DNA from: Pseudoalteromonas piscicida
GTDB taxonomy: Bacteria; Pseudomonadota; Gammaproteobacteria; Enterobacterales; Alteromonadaceae
Length of the DNA: 64,000 bases
Direction: 5' to 3'
Assembly (NCBI RefSeq): GCF_002208135.1
Contig: NZ_CP021646.1
Span: 2,296,001 to 2,360,000, forward strand
The notes beneath the pieces were generated by a model, which was not told where the DNA came from, ran no database searches, and worked only from the letters and a program-made list of their open reading frames with translations. The position numbers were made by a program, and so were the translations under genes. Numbering within the stretch: position 1 is the first letter of the stretch; every line of letters starts with the position of its first letter. Positions 26,722 through 37,215 of the stretch are shown one piece after another.

Positions 26722-28429
26722 CTTCGGTCAACCACGCTTTCACAACTTGTGATGAGAGTTCTGGTTCGTTAGCAACGAGAGCACGTACTGCTTTGAGTAA
26801 GTCCTCGTCGCCATGTAAGTCTGGCAATTGTAATCTACCGTCAGAAGAGAAGCCAACCGCAGACTCATCAAAATCGTTATTTAGCATATCGAGTGTACTG
26901 TCACCTAAATCAACACCACTGGTCAACGCATCTTCATCGAAATCTTCAAGCGTGTCATCTGGGTAAATTAGACGTTTAAGCATAGGTCTTACTACCGCTA
27001 AGATTAGCACAATGATCACTAAGGTACCTGCTGCAAGACGGATTGTCTTTTGGAACCAATCCTGCTCCCAAAGTGGTATCTCTTGTATTTCGGTGAGGTC
27101 TTCACGCACAAATGGTACCGTTACCACTTCTAGTGCATCGCCTCGCTGCATATCAAAACCCACACCACCTTGTAGCAAACGACGGATATTATTTAACTCT
27201 TCTTGCGTACGCGGCACCATCGCCATGTTGCCTTCCGCATCAGGCTTTGCGAGGTAGTCAACAGCGACACTTACACTGATCCGGCGAATAACACCTGTTT
27301 GTTGACGCTTATGACTGATAGTGGTATCCAACTCATAGTTGCGTGTTGCTTCTTTTTGATTACTGCTTGGTGTTGCACTTTGGCCATTGCTGCCTTGCCC
27401 TGCAATCTCTGGGATATTCGAGTTTGTTGGCGGTTGATTGGTGAGTGCTCCTGGAATACCCACAGCTAAACCACCAATATTATTTTCTTCATAGGTCGTT
27501 TCACTACGAACCGCAGGTAAATCCGGGTTATAACGTTTTTGCGTTTCTTCAACTGCACTGAAGTCCATTGTTAAGTCGACCTGCGCCGTAAAGTTACCAA
27601 GACCTACAGTTGGGATCAGGATGCTATCAATTTTTTCTAGGTATTCTTGTTCACGTTTACGTTCAATTTCATACTCTTTTCTCGAACGTGCAGCCAAAGA
27701 GTCTTGAGAACCAGAGTTGAGTAGACGGCCGTTTTGATCGGTTACGGTCACGCGTGAAGGCTCTAGGCCTTGCACTGCTGATGCCACGATGTCTACGATT
27801 GAGTCAACCTCTTCGCCACCAAGCGTTTTGCCACGTTTAAGGGTTATAACTACGGTTGCTGAGGGCTTTTTCTCGCGACGTGCAAAGACGTTTTCTTTTG
27901 GTATTGCAAGTAACACTTTTGCGCGGTTTACATCTTGTAACTCTTCGATTGTTCTCGCAAGTTGTTGCTCACGGCTATGTTTTAAGCGCTCTCTTTCAAG
28001 ACGTTGGCTAACACCAAAACCCATATCCTGCATCAGAATATCAGTGCCAGAACTCGGAGACTGGGTAAAGCCGTCACGCGCCATACGCAGTTTTATGTCT
28101 TGATAGTCCGACTCAGCAACTAAAATGGTATTACCATCTAGTTGGTATTCAATTTTCTGTTGATCTAGAAAGTCTAACGTTTCAACAAGCTCTTCTGTTG
28201 GGTATTTACCAAGTGGACGCATATCTGGTTGGCGCGCCCAAATGATAATAAAGATTGCGATTGCTAAACAAATAGCGAGGGCAATCACCAGAGTAACCTG
28301 GCGCAACATATCAACACCGCTTAGCGCACTGAAGTAGCCTGATTTTTGCTCTTGTTGCTCATCCGAACCGCTGTCATTATTCAGCGCTGCGTCGGAAAGC
28401 GTAAGATCTGTTGATTGATTAGTAGCCAC
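26714..28429 (-). CDS. fliF: Flagellar MS-ring protein FliF
   Basis: The 571-residue protein forms the MS ring at the base of the flagellum. It has an N-terminal membrane helix (about 47-66) and a second near residue 470. The periplasmic YscJ/FliF ring-building motifs include KVLLAIPKENVFARREKKPS and a central Gly/Ser/Asn-rich insertion. The C-terminal cytoplasmic tail, which binds FliG, ends VKAWLTEDD. It follows fliE and overlaps fliG. Confidence 0.98.
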   Translation of the reverse strand: MATNQSTDLTLSDAALNNDSGSDEQQEQKSGYFSALSGVDMLRQVTLVIALAICLAIAIFIIIWARQPDMRPLGKYPTEELVETLDFLDQQKIEYQLDGNTILVAESDYQDIKLRMARDGFTQSPSSGTDILMQDMGFGVSQRLERERLKHSREQQLARTIEELQDVNRAKVLLAIPKENVFARREKKPSATVVITLKRGKTLGGEEVDSIVDIVASAVQGLEPSRVTVTDQNGRLLNSGSQDSLAARSRKEYEIERKREQEYLEKIDSILIPTVGLGNFTAQVDLTMDFSAVEETQKRYNPDLPAVRSETTYEENNIGGLAVGIPGALTNQPPTNSNIPEIAGQGSNGQSATPSSNQKEATRNYELDTTISHKRQQTGVIRRISVSVAVDYLAKPDAEGNMAMVPRTQEELNNIRRLLQGGVGFDMQRGDALEVVTVPFVREDLTEIQEIPLWEQDWFQKTIRLAAGTLVIIVLILAVVRPMLKRLIYPDDTLEDFDEDALTSGVDLGDSTLDMLNNDFDESAVGFSSDGRLQLPDLHGDEDLLKAVRALVANEPELSSQVVKAWLTEDD

Positions 28430-28452
28430 GATTACTCTCCACAGTCACTCAA

Positions 28453-28785
28453 TTAAACTGGCATGCTCATGATTTCTTTATAGGCCTCAACAAGTTTATT
28501 ACGAACTTGTACCGTTGCCTCAAAAGCGACCGATGATTTTTGTTTCGCTATCATGGCTTCTGCAAGAGAAACACTTCTGTCACCCATTTCAACTGCGGTG
28601 ACTTTTTGTTTCGCTTCTTGTTGTAAGCCGTGAACTGTATTAATTGCGTCTGAGAGTAAATCGCCAAACTGAGCCGACGAAGATGCTGCCGTCTTAACTG
28701 GCTGCACTGATGGCTGTGTATTTCTCGTCGCTTCTGCAGCCATTGCCTGCATTTCTTGAAATAGCGCTGAAGATTGTACTTTCAT
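28453..28785 (-). CDS. fliE: Flagellar hook-basal body protein FliE
   Basis: FliE is a 110-residue rod component linking the MS ring to the rod. The C-terminal conserved region includes MIAKQKSSVAFEATVQVRNKLVEAY. It is the first gene of the fliEFGHIJ operon, directly downstream of a strong sigma-54 element at 28824-28841. Confidence 0.97.
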   Translation of the reverse strand: MKVQSSALFQEMQAMAAEATRNTQPSVQPVKTAASSSAQFGDLLSDAINTVHGLQQEAKQKVTAVEMGDRSVSLAEAMIAKQKSSVAFEATVQVRNKLVEAYKEIMSMPV

Positions 28786-28823
28786 GATGCTTTACTCAAA
28801 ATAACTCTTAGTTACCCTTAATA

Positions 28824-28841
28824 AAGCAGAAAACGTGCCAA
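28824..28841 (-). promoter_or_regulatory. Sigma-54 -24/-12 promoter upstream of fliE
   Basis: Minus strand TTGGCACGTTTTCTGCTT matches the full TTGGCACG half and ends CTGCTT with correct GG-N10-GC spacing. The predicted start is about 25-30 bp before the fliE ATG. It is the best sigma-54 site in the window. Confidence 0.88.
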
Positions 28842-28917
28842 CTTAAAGTTATTTATTTTCAATGACTTATATAAAATTGAGTATGTCGAAAAATTGGCAG
28901 TGTATAGAAATGAAAAC

Positions 28918-28952
28918 TAGGTGCCCGAGTCTGTGACCCTTATAGGCACCTA
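28918..28952 (-). terminator. Hairpin terminator downstream of flrC
   Basis: TAGGTGCC/GGCACCTA form an 8-bp stem around a 19-base loop. In the flrC direction (leftward) the stem is followed by GTTTTCATTTC, which is U-rich. It would separate flrBC from the fliE operon. Confidence 0.6.
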
Positions 28953-28979
28953 ATTAAATTTGAATTGACATATAAAACT

Positions 28980-29034
28980 TAACCTGAGGTTTGGATAAGG
29001 AATGAGCTAACTCATTGTATTTAAGCTCAGGTTA
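28980..29034. repeat. Nested inverted repeat just after the flrC stop
   Basis: Outer arms TAACCTGAG (28980-28988) and CTCAGGTTA (29026-29034) are perfect. An inner hairpin AATGAG-CTAA-CTCATT lies within. It begins 7 bp after the flrC stop. With the hairpin at 28918-28952 it makes a double structure in the flrC 3' region, probably for RNA 3' end formation. Confidence 0.5.
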
Positions 29035-29040
29035 CTTAGG

Positions 29041-30420
29041 TTAAGCGGGTAGCGCAATCCCTAAGTCTCGCATTTTCGCCAGCTTATAGCGAAGCGTGCG
29101 AGGACTCATCCCCAATACCTCCGCCACTTCTTTACGTTTACCGTTAAACTTTGCCAGCGTATCTAAAATAATTTGGTGTTCTTTATCCTGTAACTCATCT
29201 TTATAGCTAATGATCTCATCATCACCTTGCGAGCGCTCCAATAAAGCTGGTGCTTCACGGTTTGCAAGTGCTGCTGACTCAATCAAAGCCATCGGCGAGA
29301 AGTTTTCGATAAAAATATCATCTTCTTGAATTTCATTACCTTGAAACAAAATCAATGCACGTTGAATAACGTTGTCCAGCTCCCTTACGTTTCCAGGCCA
29401 ACTGTGCGAACTGAGCTTACGCTTTGCATCACTGCTTAATATAGGCGTTGGCTTGCCTGCTTTTTGCGTATGCCTTAGCAACAAATGTTCAGCTAACACA
29501 GCAATATCACCCGCTCTGTCTTTCAGTGGCAACCACTCTAGCGGGAAAACATTGAGGCGATAATATAAATCTTCTCTAAATACCCCATCATCCACTGCTT
29601 CTTTTAAATCGCGGTTACTGGTTGCTAACACTCTGACATCCAGTGAGATAGTTTTTCTGCTACCTAAACGCTCTACCTCGCGCTCTTGTAACACGCGAAG
29701 TAATTTTGCTTGTAATCCCAAATCCATCTCTGTGATCTCATCAAGCAAAATCGTTCCCTTTTGTGCTTGCTCAAATTTTCCAGGACACGCCTGAATGGCA
29801 CCTGTAAACGCCCCCTTCTCGTAGCCAAATAAGGTTGCTTCAAGCATATTTTCTGGGATTGCAGCGCAGTTAATTGCAATAAAAGGCTCGTCTGCTCTGT
29901 CTGATTTATCGTGAATATAGCGAGCCAACACCTCTTTACCTGAACCGCTTGGTCCAAGTACCATGACGCTGGCATCCGACTTAGCTACTTTTGCAGCCAG
30001 TTCAAGTAGTTTAGTACTCTTGGGATCGGCAACAATGGGTCCGTCTGTCTCTTTTTCCTTCTCAGGTAAATAACGGCCAACCATATTGAGCAATACTTCG
30101 GGCGCAAATGGCTTGGCCATATAGTCGATAGCACCCAATCTCATCGCCTCAACCGCATCATCAATGGTCGCGTATGCTGTCATCATCAATACCGGCAATT
30201 CGGGATAATTGAGTTTAATGGTCTTTAACAAATCAAGCCCACTCATGGCACCCATTTGCACATCACTCACCACCAAAGAAAAGGTTTCTTGCTTTAGCAA
30301 TAAAACGGCTTGCTCCGCACAACTTGCTTCTACGCACTCGATATTTGAAAGCTGCAATGTATCGATGAGCGCTTCTCTTAAGCCTGCGTCATCTTCAACA
30401 ACTAAAACTCTGTTACTCAT
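29041..30420 (-). CDS. flrC: FlrC, sigma-54-dependent flagellar response regulator
   Basis: FlrC is a response regulator of the NtrC type, phosphorylated by FlrB, that activates class III sigma-54 flagellar genes. The receiver domain has its phospho-Asp in LVVSDVQMG. The AAA+ domain has Walker A GPSGSGKEVLARYIH, GAFTGA for sigma-54 contact and LLDEITEMD. The C-terminal Fis-type helix-turn-helix is RKEVAEVLGMSPRTLRYKL. It has 459 residues. The ATG overlaps the flrB stop by 4 bp. Confidence 0.96.
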   Translation of the reverse strand: MSNRVLVVEDDAGLREALIDTLQLSNIECVEASCAEQAVLLLKQETFSLVVSDVQMGAMSGLDLLKTIKLNYPELPVLMMTAYATIDDAVEAMRLGAIDYMAKPFAPEVLLNMVGRYLPEKEKETDGPIVADPKSTKLLELAAKVAKSDASVMVLGPSGSGKEVLARYIHDKSDRADEPFIAINCAAIPENMLEATLFGYEKGAFTGAIQACPGKFEQAQKGTILLDEITEMDLGLQAKLLRVLQEREVERLGSRKTISLDVRVLATSNRDLKEAVDDGVFREDLYYRLNVFPLEWLPLKDRAGDIAVLAEHLLLRHTQKAGKPTPILSSDAKRKLSSHSWPGNVRELDNVIQRALILFQGNEIQEDDIFIENFSPMALIESAALANREAPALLERSQGDDEIISYKDELQDKEHQIILDTLAKFNGKRKEVAEVLGMSPRTLRYKLAKMRDLGIALPA

Positions 30421-31517
30421 AGTTCCTCCGCCTCAATTAGTGGTAGTACCAAGCTAAAACGCGCGCCCTTACCTTCAACGTTGTCTGCCTGCGCAAACCC
30501 TTTATGTGCGTTAGCGACCGAATTAACCACCGCAAGTCCTAGCCCAGTCCCCTGTGACTTGGTTGTAAAAAATGGTTCGAACAACTTGTCTACTAAGGTT
30601 TCATCAATGCCAGGCCCATTATCAATAACTGAAATACGTACATATTCTCCACACGACTCGCGCTCTGCTTTAAGCTCAATGTGTGCCGCACTGCCAATTA
30701 TTTGAATACTGTTATGGATCAGGTTTTGGATCGCACTTGCAAGCGCAGTGCGATTACCTAATATTTCGATATCTGGCTCAGGTAAAAATGCTTCTAACTT
30801 TGCTTGGTTAAGCTCAACCATAGCGTCAGCACCCGCTTTGACTTCACTCAATAACTGTTGCATTGACACTCGCTCAACCACTTGTTGTTCACCGCTTTTA
30901 GCGAACAGCAGCATATCGTTGACTTGGCTTTCTAAGTCTTTTAGTCGAGACATCAATTTATCGTGAAACTTTTCTCGAGAAGCCGAAGGAAGGTTAGCTG
31001 CGCCTAGATTTGCACCATATAACATCGCAGCCGATAACGGCGTACGCACTTGATGCGCCAGTGACGCGACCATCTTTCCTAATGCACTTAATCTTTGCAT
31101 ATGCGCGACACGACTTTGCAACCTACGCGTCTCGGTAAGATCTGTCATCAAAATGAGTTGTCCAGGTTCTGGTGTCAGTGCGGTGATATCTAACTTAATT
31201 CTTCTGCCATCTTTAAGAGAGACTTCATGACCATCGTCCTGCTGTGGCCGAAATGAACGCTGAATAACGCTAAACCACTTTTCACCTTCTAGTGGTTCAC
31301 CCAACATATCCATCGCAATTTGATTTGCCTTGGCAATCATACCTTGACCATCAAGTACCACGACACCTGCAGGCATAGTATCAACAAGATGACTTAACCA
31401 ACTCGCCTGCTGCCTAAGATCGCTTAGCTCACCGACGTAGGCTTCTTGCAGCAAACAAGGGTTGTAGCGATTCGTCGTTGGTACAAATTGTGGATTAATA
31501 ACATGTGCTAATGCCAT
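30417..31517 (-). CDS. flrB: FlrB, flagellar sensor histidine kinase
   Basis: FlrB is a soluble histidine kinase paired with FlrC. It has a PAS-like sensor region (about 40-150, GVVVLDGQGMIAKANQIAMD), the phospho-acceptor His in LGKMVASLAHQVRTPLSAA and an ATPase domain (NLIHNSIQI, IDNGPGID, GTGLGLAVV). No membrane segment is visible. It has 366 residues. It is preceded by a sigma-54 element at 31553-31570, as expected for an FlrA-activated operon. Confidence 0.95.
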   Translation of the reverse strand: MALAHVINPQFVPTTNRYNPCLLQEAYVGELSDLRQQASWLSHLVDTMPAGVVVLDGQGMIAKANQIAMDMLGEPLEGEKWFSVIQRSFRPQQDDGHEVSLKDGRRIKLDITALTPEPGQLILMTDLTETRRLQSRVAHMQRLSALGKMVASLAHQVRTPLSAAMLYGANLGAANLPSASREKFHDKLMSRLKDLESQVNDMLLFAKSGEQQVVERVSMQQLLSEVKAGADAMVELNQAKLEAFLPEPDIEILGNRTALASAIQNLIHNSIQIIGSAAHIELKAERESCGEYVRISVIDNGPGIDETLVDKLFEPFFTTKSQGTGLGLAVVNSVANAHKGFAQADNVEGKGARFSLVLPLIEAEEL

Positions 31518-31552
31518 TTTTCCGCTCTCTTAAAAATAAACTCAATGGATAA

Positions 31553-31570
31553 AAGCAAGAAACGATCCAA
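31553..31570 (-). promoter_or_regulatory. Sigma-54 -24/-12 promoter upstream of flrB
   Basis: Minus strand TTGGATCGTTTCTTGCTT matches TTGG..CG....TTGCTT with exact spacing, about 36 bp before the flrB ATG. In the Vibrio-type cascade this is the FlrA-dependent class II promoter. Confidence 0.8.
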
Positions 31571-31624
31571 CTTTATATTTCATTTAAAACATAGAGTTAC
31601 ACAATGTTTAACAATTCCAATTTA

Positions 31625-31655
31625 TTGACGCTGTTTTTATATACAGCACTATGCT
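31625..31655 (+). promoter_or_regulatory. LexA (SOS) box within a promoter-like element upstream of tag
   Basis: CTGTTTTTATATACAG (31631-31646) has the CTG-N10-CAG form. Its reverse complement, CTGTATATAAAAACAG, equals the core of the E. coli umuDC LexA box as I recall it. It lies between a -35-like TTGACG (31625-31630) and a -10-like TATGCT (31650-31655; spacer 19, or CACTAT with spacer 16). It points to tag, about 100 bp downstream. The flrB promoter lies on the other side. Confidence 0.7.
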
Positions 31656-31753
31656 ACAGTTTTTGAAAGCCAAATGTGATGCTGCAATGAGTAGTTGGCG
31701 TAGTAAATCATTTAGCTTATTCACATTCACAATTAGATAGAAGAGAGCTAACA

Positions 31754-32353
31754 ATGACAATACGATGCAGCTGGGTAGACGAGAGTAAACCCGATTATGT
31801 TGAATACCATGATAAGGAATGGGGAAGGCCTGTACTGGATGACCAAAGCTTATTTGAATTTATCACATTGGAATCTGCACAAGCAGGCTTAAGCTGGTAT
31901 ACCATTTTGAAAAAACGTGAAGGCTATAGAAAAGCATTCCATAATTTTGATGTACATAAAGTGAGCCAGATGACAGAGCAAGATGTCGAGCGGCTATTAG
32001 CATTTGACGGAATTATCAGAAACCGCGCAAAAATCGTAGCAACGATAAATAACGCAAAACGATTTATTGAAATTCAGCAAGAGTTTGGCAGCTTTGCAAA
32101 ATACCAGTGGCAATTTGTTAATAACAAGCCTGTTATCAACCCCATGCGTGACAAACACGATGCCGTTGCCACCAGTGAACTCAGCGACAAATTTGCCAAG
32201 GACTTAAAAAAACGTGGATTTAAGTTTTTAGGTTCAACCACCGTGTATGCGCATATGCAAGCTTGCGGCATGGTTAACGACCATGCCGATAACTGTTTTT
32301 GCAAACAAACCATTGTTGCCAGTTATCAAGACTTGGATTTTACTCAACTTTGA
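31754..32353 (+). CDS. tag: DNA-3-methyladenine glycosylase I (Tag)
   Basis: It removes N3-methyladenine from alkylated DNA by base excision. The 199-residue protein has the family N-terminus MTIRCSWVD, the EYHDKEWGRPV block, LSWYTILKKR, and the zinc-binding C-terminal CGMVNDHADNCFC. Cys5, His19 and the C-terminal His/Cys make the zinc site of this family. It is the only non-flagellar gene between the flr regulators and is on the opposite strand. It has its own promoter region with a LexA-like box, and a terminator follows it. Confidence 0.97.
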   Translation: MTIRCSWVDESKPDYVEYHDKEWGRPVLDDQSLFEFITLESAQAGLSWYTILKKREGYRKAFHNFDVHKVSQMTEQDVERLLAFDGIIRNRAKIVATINNAKRFIEIQQEFGSFAKYQWQFVNNKPVINPMRDKHDAVATSELSDKFAKDLKKRGFKFLGSTTVYAHMQACGMVNDHADNCFCKQTIVASYQDLDFTQL

Positions 32354-32365
32354 GCCCCAAAACAT

Positions 32366-32388
32366 AAGGCCGCGCATTAAGCGGCCTT
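32366..32388. terminator. Two-way hairpin between convergent tag and flrA
   Basis: AAGGCCGC/GCGGCCTT is a perfect 8-bp GC-rich stem with a 7-base loop, 13 bp after the tag stop and 41 bp from the flrA stop. Flanks are only modestly T-rich on either strand. It probably serves both convergent genes. Confidence 0.65.
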
Positions 32389-32428
32389 AATGAGTAGAAT
32401 TGATTAAATAGATAGTAGTGATGAACTA

Positions 32429-33868
32429 TCAATCACGATTGAGATTATACTTTTTCATCTTCTCAACTAATGTGGTACGGCGAACGCCCAATATTTCTGC
32501 AGCTCGAGCAACCACATAGTCGTAGCGCTCTAAAGCTTGAGTGATCAAATCAATTTCAAGCTCTGCTAAATATTCTTTTAACTCTATTCCCTCGTCCGGC
32601 AGTAAGCCAACATTCGATACTTGAGGCGCAAAATCTTCCGCGACCATGTCCTCTTCATCGTCACTAAAACCATCGCTAAACAATTCATTGAACGCATCTT
32701 TTTCTAGTAGCTCTTCTGGATATTCTGGCTCAAACGCTTCGACTTCTATATAGCGGTACTTTTGTGGTAAATCCGTCACATCGACAACCTTGTCTGGGAA
32801 CATAATCACCATTCGTTCCACAAGGTTTGCAAGCTCTCGAATATTCCCAGGCCAAGCGTGCGACTTTAAGCTGTCTACGGCTCTATCGGTAAACTTAACC
32901 GAATTGCCCGTTTGTTCATTTACTCTACGTGTTAGTTCCTTTAGCAGTAGCGCAATATCTTCCGCACGCTCGTTTAGAGAGGGGTTTTCAATGGGGAATA
33001 CATTGAGTCTATAAAATAAGTCTTCGCGAAACTTGCCGTCTTCAATCATGGTTTCAAGATTACGGTGTGTCGCAGCAATCACACGAACATCCGCCTGAAT
33101 AGGCTTTGTGCCCCCAACTCGTTCATAGGTGCGTTCTTGCAAAACTCGTAACAATTTCACCTGCATTTGCAGTGGCATATCACCGATTTCATCGAGAAAA
33201 AGCGTACCGCCTTGCGCAAGTTCGAAGCGCCCTTTCCTGGCTGAAATCGCGCCAGTAAATGCGCCTTTTTCATGACCAAAAAGCTCGCTTTCTAACAGCT
33301 CACCAGGGATAGCACCGCAGTTAACTGGCACAAATGGTCCCTGCGCACGTTTAGACAATAAGTGTACGTTACGCGCAACCACTTCCTTGCCTGTTCCCGA
33401 CTCACCCAAAATAAGGACATTGGCGTCGGTTTTGGCCACTTGAGAAATCAAGAAACGAACGTTTTTAACCGCTTCGGTTTCCCCAACTAAACCATCAAAG
33501 CTCTTATTTTGTAGCTTGTTCTCTTTGTTTGGAAGCATACGTAAGTATTGCTGACAGTCATGTAGCAATTGCATCGTGACTTCTTGCCCAAAGGGTTCTG
33601 TGATGAGCCCTATCACATTCGGTAATGCAAGTAGCGGCCTGAGCGTTTCACCTATTAATAAAAACGGGACGGCGGGATGAGATTTTATTAACGCTTCGTG
33701 TGTTAAGCTTTGCAAAGCGCCTAACACAAAAATTGGTTCTTGTTTGTTATCAAGGATCTTGGGCTCATAACGCTCTTCGGCCAGCACTTCATTTGCTTGA
33801 CCGACAAAACTAAGTGCCGCACCTAATCCGATCGCTCTTTTGTTGTTGTTATCTAAGATCAAGACCAT
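32429..33868 (-). CDS. flrA: FlrA (FleQ), master sigma-54 flagellar activator
   Basis: FlrA sits at the top of the polar flagellar cascade and activates sigma-54 class II promoters. It has an N-terminal FleQ-type domain (1-~125) without a phospho-acceptor receiver signature. The AAA+ domain has Walker [22 protein letters not shown] in [15 protein letters not shown] and [10 protein letters not shown]. The C-terminal Fis-type helix-turn-helix is [18 protein letters not shown]. It has 479 residues. It has a sigma-70-like promoter at 33910-33937 and is convergent with tag. Confidence 0.96.
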   Translation of the reverse strand: MVLILDNNNKRAIGLGAALSFVGQANEVLAEERYEPKILDNKQEPIFVLGALQSLTHEALIKSHPAVPFLLIGETLRPLLALPNVIGLITEPFGQEVTMQLLHDCQQYLRMLPNKENKLQNKSFDGLVGETEAVKNVRFLISQVAKTDANVLILGESGTGKEVVARNVHLLSKRAQGPFVPVNCGAIPGELLESELFGHEKGAFTGAISARKGRFELAQGGTLFLDEIGDMPLQMQVKLLRVLQERTYERVGGTKPIQADVRVIAATHRNLETMIEDGKFREDLFYRLNVFPIENPSLNERAEDIALLLKELTRRVNEQTGNSVKFTDRAVDSLKSHAWPGNIRELANLVERMVIMFPDKVVDVTDLPQKYRYIEVEAFEPEYPEELLEKDAFNELFSDGFSDDEEDMVAEDFAPQVSNVGLLPDEGIELKEYLAELEIDLITQALERYDYVVARAAEILGVRRTTLVEKMKKYNLNRD

Positions 33869-33909
33869 TGCTTGAGAACCAATCTACTTAAAATTTTTTC
33901 AATAGTTAG

Positions 33910-33937
33910 ATTGTAAGAGAGATTAAGGGGGATGCAA
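33910..33937 (-). promoter_or_regulatory. Sigma-70-like promoter of flrA
   Basis: Minus strand TTGCAT (33937-33932), a 16-bp spacer and TACAAT (33915-33910) lie about 42 bp upstream of the flrA ATG. This fits a class I gene that does not need sigma-54. A large palindrome (33944-33983) sits immediately upstream. Confidence 0.6.
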
Positions 33938-33943
33938 TACCTA

Positions 33944-33983
33944 AGTGGCAACTTTTTGACATTAACGCCAAAAAATCGCCACT
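33944..33983. repeat. 40-bp nested palindrome between flagellin and flrA
   Basis: Outer arms AGTGGC/GCCACT enclose inner arms TTTTTGAC/GCCAAAAA (one mismatch). It abuts the -35 element of the flrA promoter and lies 34 bp after the flagellin stop. It may be the flagellin transcript end, an operator for flrA, or both. It has no clear U-tract. Confidence 0.5.
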
Positions 33984-34016
33984 ACAGCTGTTCTATATCA
34001 ATACTTTGGTATTAAT

Positions 34017-34802
34017 TTATAATAAACCTAGTACCGATGATGCAGACTGATTAGCTTGACCACGCAAAGCAATCGAAGCTTGCGACAAAATATCGTTGGC
34101 AACTTGATCGCTCACCGCTTGCGCGTAATCGGTGTCTTGAATTCGACTTTGGCTCGCCGCAATGTTTTCACGTTGGTTACTCGCAGAGCGAATCGTACTA
34201 GATACCGCATTTTCAAATGCACCGAGCTCAGCACGTTGGCTGTTTAAATCTTCAGAGACCGTATCTGCCGCATCAATGGCAGCTTGTGCGCCCACCTGCG
34301 TCGAGATGTCCACACTCAATATTGCACTGGCAAAACCACCATCAGTCTGCTGTAGCGACTGGGTTGTATTAGCGTCGGGACCTACCTGAAAACTACGAGA
34401 CTCACCGTCAAAAATTTGTGCGCCACCAAATGTAGTATTCTCAAACGTTTCGCTTATTTGCGTTTGCAGCTGCGATACTTCCTCTTGCAATGCTTGACGG
34501 TCACTATCTGTCAACGCCCCATTACCGGCTTGAATCGATAATTCTCTAATCCGGGAAACCGCATCATTCACACCAGATAATGCCGAGTCAGCAGTTTGCG
34601 AATACGAGATACCATCATATGCGTTACGAATAGATTGACTGTAGCCGTCCTGTTGAGACGTCAAACGATTAATGATCTGCAAAGCCGCAGCGTCATCAGC
34701 AGCTGAATTTACACGCTTCCCCGAAGACAACTGCTCGTTTAACTTATTTGCTGTCTGCTCTGTACGATTAAAAAAAGCAGTACTTTGTGATTGGATTTTC
34801 AT
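34017..34802 (-). CDS. Short divergent flagellin
   Basis: This is a filament protein with N- and C-terminal flagellin domains and almost no central variable region (261 residues). Conserved blocks are LSSGKRVNSAADDAAALQI, SALSGVNDAVSRIRELSIQA and the C-terminal ANDILSQASIALRGQANQSA. The first residues (MKIQSQSTAFFNRTEQ) differ from the usual M-x-VNTN start of flagellins. The start is set at ATG 34802 because GGGGGT lies just upstream. An ATG at 34814 would add four residues and place that run inside the gene. It stands between flrA and the pse locus, so it may be a substrate for pseudaminic acid glycosylation. A weak sigma-54-like site lies at 34968-34985. Confidence 0.92.
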   Translation of the reverse strand: MKIQSQSTAFFNRTEQTANKLNEQLSSGKRVNSAADDAAALQIINRLTSQQDGYSQSIRNAYDGISYSQTADSALSGVNDAVSRIRELSIQAGNGALTDSDRQALQEEVSQLQTQISETFENTTFGGAQIFDGESRSFQVGPDANTTQSLQQTDGGFASAILSVDISTQVGAQAAIDAADTVSEDLNSQRAELGAFENAVSSTIRSASNQRENIAASQSRIQDTDYAQAVSDQVANDILSQASIALRGQANQSASSVLGLL

Positions 34803-34886
34803 ATTTACCCCCATTCACTATCATTAGTTTAAATCTACGTTATTGTGAGCAAAAAGTCATCATAGTCGTTAAATTTCCCGCAATGG

Positions 34887-34904
34887 CTGGCATAAATACT
34901 GCAA
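34887..34904 (+). promoter_or_regulatory. Candidate sigma-54 promoter upstream of pseB
   Basis: CTGGCATAAATACTGCAA keeps TGGCA and TGCA of the consensus with GG-N10-GC spacing. It reads toward pseB (ATG 35026), leaving a leader of about 110 bp. It would put the sugar pathway under the flagellar sigma-54 cascade. Confidence 0.55.
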
Positions 34905-34967
34905 AACACATAGAAGTGATATAAAGTATTGAGTAGTAGCTAATTTATTGTATCGATAAGATATCTA

Positions 34968-37205
<2,238 letters not shown>

Positions 37206-37215
37206 AGGAAAGATT

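Noticed and set aside
31687..31740. 17-codon frame in the tag leader
   Set aside because: Short, no convincing ribosome site, no regulatory codon pattern; not enough to call a leader peptide.
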